Assembly (NCBI GenBank): GCA_947177005.1
Contig: CAMWSZ010000025.1
Coordinates: forward strand, 1-15,470
Reading direction: 5' to 3'
DNA length: 15,470 bases
Source of the DNA: an uncultured Clostridia bacterium
GTDB lineage: Bacteria > Bacillota > Clostridia > Oscillospirales > Oscillospiraceae
Under the pieces are notes generated by a model that saw nothing but the letters and a program-made list of their open reading frames with translations, was not told the origin of the DNA and did not search any database. This document shows positions 1 through 6,126 of the stretch, one piece after another (positions within the stretch are counted from its first letter, which is position 1; each line of letters begins with the position of its first letter). Both the position numbers and the translations under genes were made by a program.

Positions 1-35
1 ATTTTACCATACCTTCTTCTTAAATGAAAGTCTTT

Positions 36-160
36 TATTGAAAAGTAGTATCAGAACCGCTCTTCAGTACTAGCAGGTTGTGGTGGTTGTCCGGTGTGCA
101 GAATTCCTGGAAAAGGTTCTGAAATCCCCGACCGCTGTTGGTGCCCAAGGAAAATGCTTT
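36..160 (-). pseudogene. Fragment of P-loop ATPase gene (5' part, first copy)
   Basis: Read on the minus strand, this stretch encodes FSLGTNSGRGFQNLFQEF and then a segment ending HHNLLVLKSGS, before running into a TAA at 35-37. It is clearly homologous to the start of the second ATPase relic at 5629-5904 (FFLGANSGQGFQNLFQ...HHDLLVLKGG). The start codon is missing and homology stops just before the Walker A loop, so it cannot be functional. The family is the Firmicutes P-loop ATPase often labelled PRK06851; that name is from memory. The copy points away from the island genes and shares no visible upstream sequence with the second copy. Confidence 0.75.
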
Positions 161-166
161 TAGGTC

Positions 167-195
167 TTGACAGATGCTAATCTGTCTGTTATAAT
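167..195 (+). promoter_or_regulatory. Consensus sigma-A promoter P1
   Basis: TTGACA (167-172) and TATAAT (190-195) are separated by 17 bases, which is a perfect match to the housekeeping consensus. Transcription would start near 202 and run into the DAC-domain gene, giving a leader of about 170 bases. Confidence 0.75.
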
Positions 196-301
196 AAAAA
201 CATACGTTCCAATTCGGAGTGTCATATTTTATCCTTCATTCTGATTTCTGTAAAATTTGGAAATATTTATGAAACTGCCTTGACAATCTGCCATATATCT
301 C

Positions 302-330
302 TTGCAAAATCTGTCGCTGTTTGGTATGAT
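302..330 (+). promoter_or_regulatory. Extended -10 promoter P2
   Basis: TTGCAA (302-307), a 17-base spacer and TATGAT (325-330) preceded by TGG form an extended -10 promoter. The predicted start is at about 337, a few bases before ATG 342 and about 35 bases before the preferred TTG 372. A further TTGACA at 280-285 lacks a good -10 at the right distance. Confidence 0.55.
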
Positions 331-371
331 AAATATAATCAATGTTTCAAAGGAATTGCGAGGGATTGAAC

Positions 372-1703
372 TTGAACACATTAGCATTCACCAGTTATAT
401 GTGGGACGTGCTTAAAGTACTTGAAAAATCTCTGAACGCCCCCAAAGATTCTCTGGTGTTTTATGAGGTTGACCAGCGGGTAAACAACGGGCATGTGTAT
501 TCTGACGTCAAATTTCCGGCTCGCAGTATGACATTCTGTATCGGCTTTCGTACCGACTGGCCACCTGCGTGTGAAGGATACCGCTTTCTGCTGAATCTGG
601 CCGCAAGGGAAGTCCGTGATATTGTCTGTGATTCGGGCCTGTTCCGGCTGACCAGCAATGGGAACAAGAACCGATGGGCCTTTAACCCCGCAGGACACAG
701 ATGGCATACACCAGAAACATTTGCCAATCAAATTTATGAGCGGATTTGTAGTCATGTGTTTACGTGGCTCCGCTCATGTCTTGGTTTGGACCCGTTCAGT
801 CTGTCCCATATCGTCGATATGAACTATGAAACAGATGCAGCATCGGGCAGGATTATTTTTCATACCGGCGCTTTAGCGGACTACACGAACGTATATAAAA
901 TTACTTCCTCATCCTCGCTCTTAGTCGATTTGTGTATGGAAAATACGCGTTTCATCCGCAAACAGCTGGCAGGCGCTGGAAAAAACGCGCTGCTGTTTGT
1001 CCGTAAAAGTGCGGACAGTACAGCAAACTATTCTTATGAGGGATATATCGCTCCGCCTAATGGAAATTTATGCCTGGACGACCGGTTTCTTTCCGTTCAG
1101 CTGAAACGAGACGGAAACTGGATTCTGTATCTGAATGACCGGCCTATCCTTCACGTCAGGCATCGGGATGTATTCCTCCCATCAGACGAATTGTCCGCAG
1201 TGCGGGAAAACATCGACCGGGAATTCGGAACAGGCACAGCAGCCAAATTGTCCATTGTGCTGGACGCGCTCCATAAGCAGAGACATGGTACATCGGTCAT
1301 CTTCCTGAATATGAATGATCCGTCCGCTCAGGAGATGATGAACCGGCTTTATCAAAACGGACGCGCACTTCGGATTGAAAACATGCATATTGATGGAACG
1401 GGAGGTCCGGATATAGAAAGCATCCTGGAAAGTATTTCCCGCGTTGACGGGGCTTTCGTCTGTGATCTGCAGTCTATGTGCATTCTGTTCGTCAACGTCC
1501 TTGTGGACGGTCTCGCGCTTGCACCTGGAAGAAGTGACTGCGGCGCCCGGCACAATGCTTTGGAAAGCGCTATCGTGAACCTGACGCATAATGCGCCCAA
1601 GACGGTCAGAGCGGTGGCGGTGATCTTTAGCGAGGACGGTGGGATTTCTAGTATTTCGGCTTCCGAATGCCGTACAAAATTACAAAATAAAACGGCTGGA
1701 TAA
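372..1703 (+). CDS. DAC (DisA_N-like) diadenylate-cyclase-domain protein
   Basis: The C-terminal part (about residues 275-425) looks like the DAC domain that makes cyclic di-AMP in DisA and CdaA. Seen: an opening HGTSVIFLN strand, DGA at residues 359-361, GARHN at 391-395 (DGA-to-RH spacing close to that in DisA), and a closing AVAVIFSEDGGIS strand. The second catalytic signature is normally RHR; here it is RHN, so activity or product may differ. The first 270 or so residues match nothing I recognise and may be a sensor domain. No membrane segments or DisA DNA-binding tail are seen, so it should be soluble. Start choice: TTG 372 has GAGGG at 360-364; TTG 366 (AAAGGAA at 349-355) and ATG 342 (no Shine-Dalgarno; leaderless if used from P2) are alternatives. 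It is followed by a basic-peptide gene and a zinc peptidase gene on the same strand. Family call strong, function inferred. Confidence 0.8.
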   Translation: MNTLAFTSYMWDVLKVLEKSLNAPKDSLVFYEVDQRVNNGHVYSDVKFPARSMTFCIGFRTDWPPACEGYRFLLNLAAREVRDIVCDSGLFRLTSNGNKNRWAFNPAGHRWHTPETFANQIYERICSHVFTWLRSCLGLDPFSLSHIVDMNYETDAASGRIIFHTGALADYTNVYKITSSSSLLVDLCMENTRFIRKQLAGAGKNALLFVRKSADSTANYSYEGYIAPPNGNLCLDDRFLSVQLKRDGNWILYLNDRPILHVRHRDVFLPSDELSAVRENIDREFGTGTAAKLSIVLDALHKQRHGTSVIFLNMNDPSAQEMMNRLYQNGRALRIENMHIDGTGGPDIESILESISRVDGAFVCDLQSMCILFVNVLVDGLALAPGRSDCGARHNALESAIVNLTHNAPKTVRAVAVIFSEDGGISSISASECRTKLQNKTAG

Positions 1704-1773
1704 GGAGACCGGCCATCTAAAAAGGAATCACAGCGCAGGGTTGACGGCTTGTCTGGATGTCCTGCTCATTCGG

Positions 1774-1815
1774 GGACAAATACATGATAATTTGTCCACG
1801 TACAGTAACACTGTA
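1774..1815 (+). other. Two small hairpins after the DAC gene
   Basis: GGACAAAT (1774-1781) pairs exactly with ATTTGTCC (1790-1797) around an 8-base loop. Directly after, TACAGT (1801-1806) pairs with ACTGTA (1810-1815) and is followed by TTTT. They could form a weak terminator for the DAC gene, an mRNA end or regulator sites. The rest of the 1704-1874 gap shows no convincing gene: its open frame lacks a start with a ribosome site. Confidence 0.35.
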
Positions 1816-1875
1816 TTTTGTGAAAAATGTTGCAAAAAAGAGAAGAAAAAGGAAAAAATTTTTGAGTATACCAGG

Positions 1876-1904
1876 TTGAAATCACAAATATTATGTGGTA
1901 TACT
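1876..1904 (+). promoter_or_regulatory. Extended -10 promoter P3
   Basis: TTGAAA (1876-1881), a 17-base spacer and TGGTATACT (TATACT at 1899-1904) form a strong extended -10 promoter. The start would be near 1911, about 64 bases before the small basic peptide gene. The peptide, and by read-through the peptidase, can therefore be transcribed independently of the DAC gene. Confidence 0.7.
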
Positions 1905-1974
1905 AAAATTGCCTTTAGAACGTAGACATCACTCCGTAGAAAGATACACGGACCATAGGAAAGGAAGACAAACC

Positions 1975-2154
1975 ATGAGAGGAGCAATGAACAGAAGTCT
2001 GCCCGGCACCCGTTTGCAGGGCAGCCGGCACGGACAGTCCCGCGCAGTCCCCGTTACCCGGCCACAAAGGCCCTCGACGGCACGGCGTGCCGGTAACCCT
2101 GAATATCCGGTCAAGGATATTTATGCGGAAAAGCAATCCAAGGAGAAGCAGTAA
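1975..2154 (+). CDS. Small basic Arg/Pro-rich peptide (59 aa), function unknown
   Basis: ATG 1975 has AAGGAAG at 1961-1967, a 7-base spacing, and lies about 64 bases downstream of promoter P3. The product begins MRGAMNRSLPGTRLQGSR and ends DIYAEKQSKEKQ. The first two thirds is rich in Arg, with Pro, Ser, Thr, Gln and Gly; the tail NPEYPVKDIYAEKQ is less basic and may be a short recognition element. There is no Cys, hydrophobic segment or signal peptide, so it should be cytosolic and probably intrinsically disordered. I do not recognise a family. Its place between the cyclase gene and the peptidase gene suggests it belongs to the system, perhaps as a substrate, a nucleic-acid-binding partner or a toxin; this is inference. 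A longer open frame extends upstream, but only this start has a ribosome site. Confidence 0.6.
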   Translation: MRGAMNRSLPGTRLQGSRHGQSRAVPVTRPQRPSTARRAGNPEYPVKDIYAEKQSKEKQ

Positions 2155-2192
2155 GGAAAAGAAGCGGGAAAAATTCTCCCGCTTCTTTCCTT
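2153..2192 (+). terminator. Hairpin between peptide and peptidase genes (attenuator/terminator)
   Basis: AGAAGCGGGA (2160-2169) pairs perfectly with TCCCGCTTCT (2177-2186) around a 7-base loop. The stem extends outward with one bulge (AAGGAAA with TTTCCTT). The 3' side is pyrimidine-rich rather than a clean T-run, so read-through is likely. This would make the peptide mRNA more abundant than the peptidase mRNA. Confidence 0.6.
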
Positions 2193-2244
2193 GCCGTCTG
2201 CGCAAACCCGAGTCATGCAGAAGAATGCTATAAGGAGACATGTT

Positions 2245-5019
2245 ATGTGTGCAGAAAGTGAAGAAAAAAAAGAAGATACCCGCCCTTTGTCTGATCGCTT
2301 TGACGCCAGACTGCTCTCCCTGTATTCCAAAGGAATCCAGGACGGTATGCCGAAAGACGTCAGAGACGGTCAGTCGTATTCGTTTACCTATTATGATATG
2401 ATCGAGGTCGAAAAGGTGGCGCTCCATAAAGGCCCCGTTCTGAAAGACGCCTATTTGCAGGCGCAAAAGGAACACCGCAGCAACCGCCCTCTTGGCATAG
2501 GCTTCGGGTGCTCCCTGATTGCTGTCATGGATATCTTGGATACGCAAAACTCCGGTTCTGCCCAGGACTACGGATATACTCAAGAGGAAATCAATGATTT
2601 CTGGGCTCCAAAACGGGAATTCCCGCTGTTTTTTGTCTCTATGATCAATCTCGCGAATACGGAAGATATGCATGACACATTGGTAGAAATCAAAAAGACG
2701 TTCCATGACCTGCCCCATTTGGCCTATATCACATTCGATCACTGCGACATCATTCTCTTCGGACGGGGAGACCGGTTTGATGAATATACCCGCCATATTT
2801 TTCAGCTGTACTATGCAAGAGAAAAGAGACTGGAAGATACCATTACCCTTTACAGCTTCACAGGGCATGGGCAGCTTCCCGAAAAAGAGGAACGCTTTGC
2901 GGTACTGGTTCGGATAGGAGTCAAGGATTATCCATCAAGAGAGGTATTCTATCAGCAGCTGGAAAAGTACGAACAGGAAAATGGGTTTGCGCCGCTACAC
3001 AAATACTGGCTGCTGGAACGAAACGACATCGGCTTCTATCGTGAGGACGCAACCATATCCTGGCTGATGCAGGTGCGGCAGGCGGTTTGTACGGTGGAAG
3101 AGAAACTTGGAAGGCCGTGGTACACGACTTATAGTCTGACGGTCCTGATATCGGACGGTACCAATGAGACTCCCGAAATCTGGAAGCCTTATAAGCCTTC
3201 CAGCCAGACGAAGAACATCAAGGATCTGCGGTCACAAATGGACCGGCTGTATAATAATTTCAAGACAACCTATCAGAACGCTTATACGCGCCTGCATATG
3301 CAGGTCTATGAAGACCCTGTACTGCTGCGCTGGCTGGAAGACTCCTACCGGTTGGTTGTTTCGCTCCTGTCCAGCCGTCTCTCAGAGGATATGGGCATCT
3401 GCCTGCTGCCGCAATTTGTCGATATGTTTACATATAGCATCCGTTTCTTCTCCCAGGCGGACAGCATTTCACAAAAGGATCTGGAAGATATCCAGCAAAG
3501 CTTCGGGGACTTTTTCTCCAATGTGGCGGTGCTGGTAGACAGTATGAATCAGACAGACCGGCAATTCGTCCACGTTCCAGCCTTCCATCTGCCCTCCTTT
3601 GAAATCCCGCCGCAGATTATGGCGTACTATACGGCCATCGTGCATAAAATGCTGGCTGTACTAAAGGACAACGGCCAGGACGTCTTTTATGGATTTACGA
3701 TTACCCCTAAGCTGGTGAATACCCTGTCCGTATTCTCTCTGAGCGTACAGAGGATTTTGCCAGGAGACGAATGGATTTCCATGAATATGGACGAAATGTC
3801 CTACTATACCTTGCAGCTGACGACCGAAACAATTGCCCATGAGGTATCACATTTCATCGGTGAAAATTTGCGAGAACGGACCGTTCGCAAGAGCTGTATG
3901 ATTCGGTGTATATTTGAAATATTGCTGGGCGAGCTGGCAATCTATTTTGCGGATACTGTGAACAGTTTGGCGGAACAGGCGTATGGTACGCCGCAGGAAG
4001 CCGTCAAGCTTGGACTGGATGCCGCCGTTTTGCACCAGGCGGCGGACGCGCTGTGGGAACAGGTACAGGAGATGAACCCGGAAATGTATTCCGCTGATAC
4101 CTTCCATTACAGCACTGAGATGGACACCATTATCCAACAGATCATGCAAGATATTTACAACGACCTGGCCTTAGGCCATTGTGTCATTACGCAATTTTGG
4201 GATGTCCTGACAACGTCTAGCCAGAACGACAGCACAGGCTGCGCAGTTCTTTTAGAACGGCTGCGCTACTATGTCCAGTGGAAATTGGGACTGCAAGAGG
4301 ACTATCTGGACGACGGTGCGAAGGAAACATTAAATGCCGTTATGAAAGGAGATGCGGAGGATATCCTTGTCACCCTGATCGACCGTATGATGGAAGAACT
4401 GAACCCCAATTATGCCCAGCCGTTGTCCGAGCAGGCCGAGTCCATCATATTGCAGATGCGTTATCAATGCTATATGTTCCGTGAAACCTTCGCAGATCTC
4501 CAGGCCATTCTCCTTCTGAAAATGAACTGGAGTAATTATTGCAGTCTGCTGCTACAGGGGACTGACCAGCCGGAAAACGACTGTACACCGCGGATGTTTT
4601 CGGTCACAAAGGTTTTGATTGCCTGTGGAATCTGGGAGGAGAAAGATATCTGGAACAGCACGGACGGCACCACAGATCATGCCCAACAGAAAGAGACCAG
4701 TAATCCGGCATTTATGAATATCCGAAACGCATTGTCTTTAGACCTCGTTGAAAATGCGTCCACGTTGGCCTCACAGCATAAAATTTCACCGACATTGTGT
4801 TTTTATCTGATTGAATACCTGACTGCCTGCGCACAGGCCATTCAGGCGGCCTTTCAGGGGGAACGCTGCGCCGCCGTTCAGGAACTCCAAAAAATTCATG
4901 AGGATATTTCCGACCGCACTTCTTTTTTAGAGCGTCAGAAGATAATTTCAAATTTGACGAAAGAAATGAAGGATGAGATTGGGAAAAATTTGCAGCTATT
5001 GCTGGAGCGTTACAGATAA
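2245..5019 (+). CDS. Zinc-metallopeptidase-like protein with HEVSH motif (924 aa)
   Basis: A large soluble protein carrying HEVSH at residues 532-536 (within IAHEVSHF), the HExxH signature of zincin peptidases: two His ligands and the catalytic Glu. RETFADL (Glu747, Asp751) is the best candidate for the third zinc ligand of a gluzincin, although about 210 residues away. The N-terminal part seems to hold two copies of one module, about residues 126-190 and 218-280, each with a hydrophobic strand, a helix, a second strand and a D/N-D-I core (CDI 167-169, NDI 260-262). A helical middle precedes the peptidase core, and a helical region follows. No signal peptide or membrane segment is seen, so it should act in the cytosol. 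Start: ATG 2245 has AAGGAG at 2232-2237; the upstream TTG 2191 overlaps the hairpin and has no ribosome site. By context it may be the effector of the DAC protein's nucleotide, cutting host or phage proteins or the neighbouring basic peptide; that role is inference. Confidence 0.75.
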   Translation: MCAESEEKKEDTRPLSDRFDARLLSLYSKGIQDGMPKDVRDGQSYSFTYYDMIEVEKVALHKGPVLKDAYLQAQKEHRSNRPLGIGFGCSLIAVMDILDTQNSGSAQDYGYTQEEINDFWAPKREFPLFFVSMINLANTEDMHDTLVEIKKTFHDLPHLAYITFDHCDIILFGRGDRFDEYTRHIFQLYYAREKRLEDTITLYSFTGHGQLPEKEERFAVLVRIGVKDYPSREVFYQQLEKYEQENGFAPLHKYWLLERNDIGFYREDATISWLMQVRQAVCTVEEKLGRPWYTTYSLTVLISDGTNETPEIWKPYKPSSQTKNIKDLRSQMDRLYNNFKTTYQNAYTRLHMQVYEDPVLLRWLEDSYRLVVSLLSSRLSEDMGICLLPQFVDMFTYSIRFFSQADSISQKDLEDIQQSFGDFFSNVAVLVDSMNQTDRQFVHVPAFHLPSFEIPPQIMAYYTAIVHKMLAVLKDNGQDVFYGFTITPKLVNTLSVFSLSVQRILPGDEWISMNMDEMSYYTLQLTTETIAHEVSHFIGENLRERTVRKSCMIRCIFEILLGELAIYFADTVNSLAEQAYGTPQEAVKLGLDAAVLHQAADALWEQVQEMNPEMYSADTFHYSTEMDTIIQQIMQDIYNDLALGHCVITQFWDVLTTSSQNDSTGCAVLLERLRYYVQWKLGLQEDYLDDGAKETLNAVMKGDAEDILVTLIDRMMEELNPNYAQPLSEQAESIILQMRYQCYMFRETFADLQAILLLKMNWSNYCSLLLQGTDQPENDCTPRMFSVTKVLIACGIWEEKDIWNSTDGTTDHAQQKETSNPAFMNIRNALSLDLVENASTLASQHKISPTLCFYLIEYLTACAQAIQAAFQGERCAAVQELQKIHEDISDRTSFLERQKIISNLTKEMKDEIGKNLQLLLERYR

Positions 5020-5037
5020 GCGGCATTGCTAACACCG

Positions 5038-5090
5038 AAAATGGATATATCACCTGGAATTTCTGTTTCAAAGGTGATATATCCATTTTT
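5038..5090 (+). terminator. Strong intrinsic terminator after the peptidase gene
   Basis: An 18-bp perfect stem (5038-5055 with 5072-5089) around a 16-base loop ends in TTTTTATTATATT. It begins 18 bases after the peptidase stop codon and closes the plus-strand island transcript. Confidence 0.9.
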
Positions 5091-5164
5091 ATTATATTAG
5101 TCAAGCATTTTTGTAACACCAGTGGCTAAAAAGTTATAAGGAATGAAGTTGGGGCAAGCGGAAG

Positions 5165-5629
5165 TGCAGGAAGACTTTGGGAGTGACAAGGAAGGAGCAG
5201 GCAGCCATCTTCACCTATGCGACTATCCGAGTCTGGTATGGTATGTGGTAGCCGTGAGGGCGAACATGGTTTAGGTGACAGCGGTAGCCATCCACGCCAT
5301 TGTGGTTGTGGTAGATTTCCTTGATCCGCATCTGCTCTTGGACTTCTGCTTTTTGAGCGTAATAAGCCGCCTTCCGCTACTTCCGGTAGTTGTAGTAGGC
5401 ATTCGGACTCATTCACAGCTGCCGTAGCAACCAACGTACGCCGAATTCCTCATGATATTGGTCGATCAATTGGTGAGTCTCTAACCGATTTCTCGCGCAA
5501 AGAATGCCGCCACTTTTTTAGAAACAGGTTCTGAGACAACGATATGTGTCTGAAATTTTACAGACTGAGCAGTTACACCTTGTATCAAATATAGCCTGTC
5601 CACTCCCAAAGTGTCCTTTTGACACAGCG
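5165..5629 (-). mobile_element. Decayed, internally deleted IS3-family insertion sequence
   Basis: A 12-bp exact inverted repeat, ACTTTGGGAGTG, occurs at 5174-5185 and inverted at 5601-5612, with further imperfect match on both sides. It encloses a decayed transposase reading frame on the minus strand. The span of about 460 bp is much shorter than an intact IS3-family element (about 1.2-1.5 kb), so orfA and most of orfB are gone. One end abuts the reading frame of the ATPase relic, where family-like sequence stops after SPHV. Exact ends and a target duplication could not be fixed by eye. Confidence 0.7.
5215..5490 (-). pseudogene. IS3-family transposase orfB fragment
   Basis: On the minus strand one frame reads NRLETHQLIDQYHEEFGVRW, then LLRQL, a TGA, MSPNAYYNYRK, a TAG, and then a stretch containing EIYHNHNGVDGYR. 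This matches the N-terminal helix-turn-helix/DUF4096-like part typical of IS3/IS150 OrfB. Two in-frame stops and loss of the DDE catalytic core make it non-functional. Confidence 0.75.
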
Positions 5630-5904
5630 ACATGGGGCGACGTGCCGTCAACGACGGCGGTTTTAATGCGCGGGATGTGTACGCCGTCCAGGGACTTGGG
5701 GTCGCCGGAGCAGTGCAGGTATTCCACCTCCTCGCCCCGCGCCTCCATTGCCTCGCCGATTTTCCGCATCATGGTTGATTTCCCAACGCCCGGACCGCCC
5801 TTCAGCACCAATAAATCATGATGCTTCTCCGGTTCGCAGAACGTCTGGAACAGATTTTGAAATCCCTGACCGCTGTTGGCTCCCAGGAAAAAATGTGTTG
5901 TCAT
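5629..5904 (-). pseudogene. Truncated P-loop ATPase gene (second copy)
   Basis: It starts at ATG 5904 with AGGAGG at 5914-5919 and encodes MTTHFFLGANSGQGFQNLFQ, a Walker A loop GPGVGKST (residues 37-44) and SPHV near residue 90. Family-like sequence then ends and the frame runs through the IS element to a TAA at 5518-5520. Intact relatives of this ATPase (PRK06851-like, from memory) are several hundred residues long, so only the first quarter or so remains. Promoter and ribosome site survive, so a truncated peptide of about 128 residues could still be made. No 3' part is visible on the far side of the IS. Confidence 0.8.
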
Positions 5905-5939
5905 AAGCCGGTTCCTCCTGCTGATCGATTTCTCTCCCC

Positions 5940-5969
5940 ACAATATGCGGAGAAAGTGCGAAGTGTCAA
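5940..5969 (-). promoter_or_regulatory. Promoter of the truncated ATPase gene
   Basis: On the minus strand TTGACA (5964-5969), 18 bases, then TATTGT (5940-5945). It lies back to back with the yjdF promoter, with only two bases between the -35 boxes. Confidence 0.5.
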
Positions 5970-5971
5970 TG

Positions 5972-6001
5972 TTGACGGAGCGGCGCAGGATCTGTTACAA
6001 T
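5972..6001 (+). promoter_or_regulatory. Promoter of the yjdF leader
   Basis: TTGACG (5972-5977), an 18-base spacer and TACAAT (5996-6001). The start would be near 6008, giving a leader of about 119 bases that covers the structured riboswitch region. Confidence 0.6.
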
Positions 6002-6007
6002 AGCGGC

Positions 6008-6118
6008 GGCAAGGATAAAAACACGTTCCGGTCGGTAGTCCGGGAACCGGGGATTTTTCTCCGGCCAGTAACCTGCCTCCTTTGGTTGTCCGTTCCTTGC
6101 GGCAGAACAAAAAGGAGG
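6008..6118 (+). promoter_or_regulatory. Probable yjdF (azaaromatic) riboswitch
   Basis: The leader lies directly before yjdF, the gene this riboswitch class controls in Firmicutes. Pairings seen: a closing stem GCAAGGA (6009-6015) with TCCTTGC (6094-6100); a 7-bp hairpin at 6047-6064 with a T-rich loop; and CCTCCTTT (6076-6083), an exact complement of the ribosome site AAAGGAGG (6111-6118). CTGCC (6073-6077) could instead pair with GGCAG (6101-6105), so the two folds compete. This suggests translational control by sequestering the ribosome site, freed when ligand is bound. Class assignment rests on position and general look; I could not run the Rfam model. Confidence 0.7.
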
Positions 6119-6126
6119 ACATTATC

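Noticed and set aside
1639..1974. Upstream extension of the small basic peptide in the same frame, overlapping the end of the DAC gene
   Set aside because: There is no ribosome site for an earlier start, the encoded stretch has a poly-Lys run from an A-rich promoter region, and P3 starts transcription at about 1911.
1915..2868. Long minus-strand open frame of 317 codons
   Set aside because: It overlaps the peptide gene, both hairpin arms and the peptidase start on the other strand, has a low-complexity Phe run and no recognisable domain. It is a shadow frame.
5126..5434. Minus-strand open frame of 102 codons in the IS region
   Set aside because: Transposase similarity lies in a different frame of the same strand; this frame has no family likeness.
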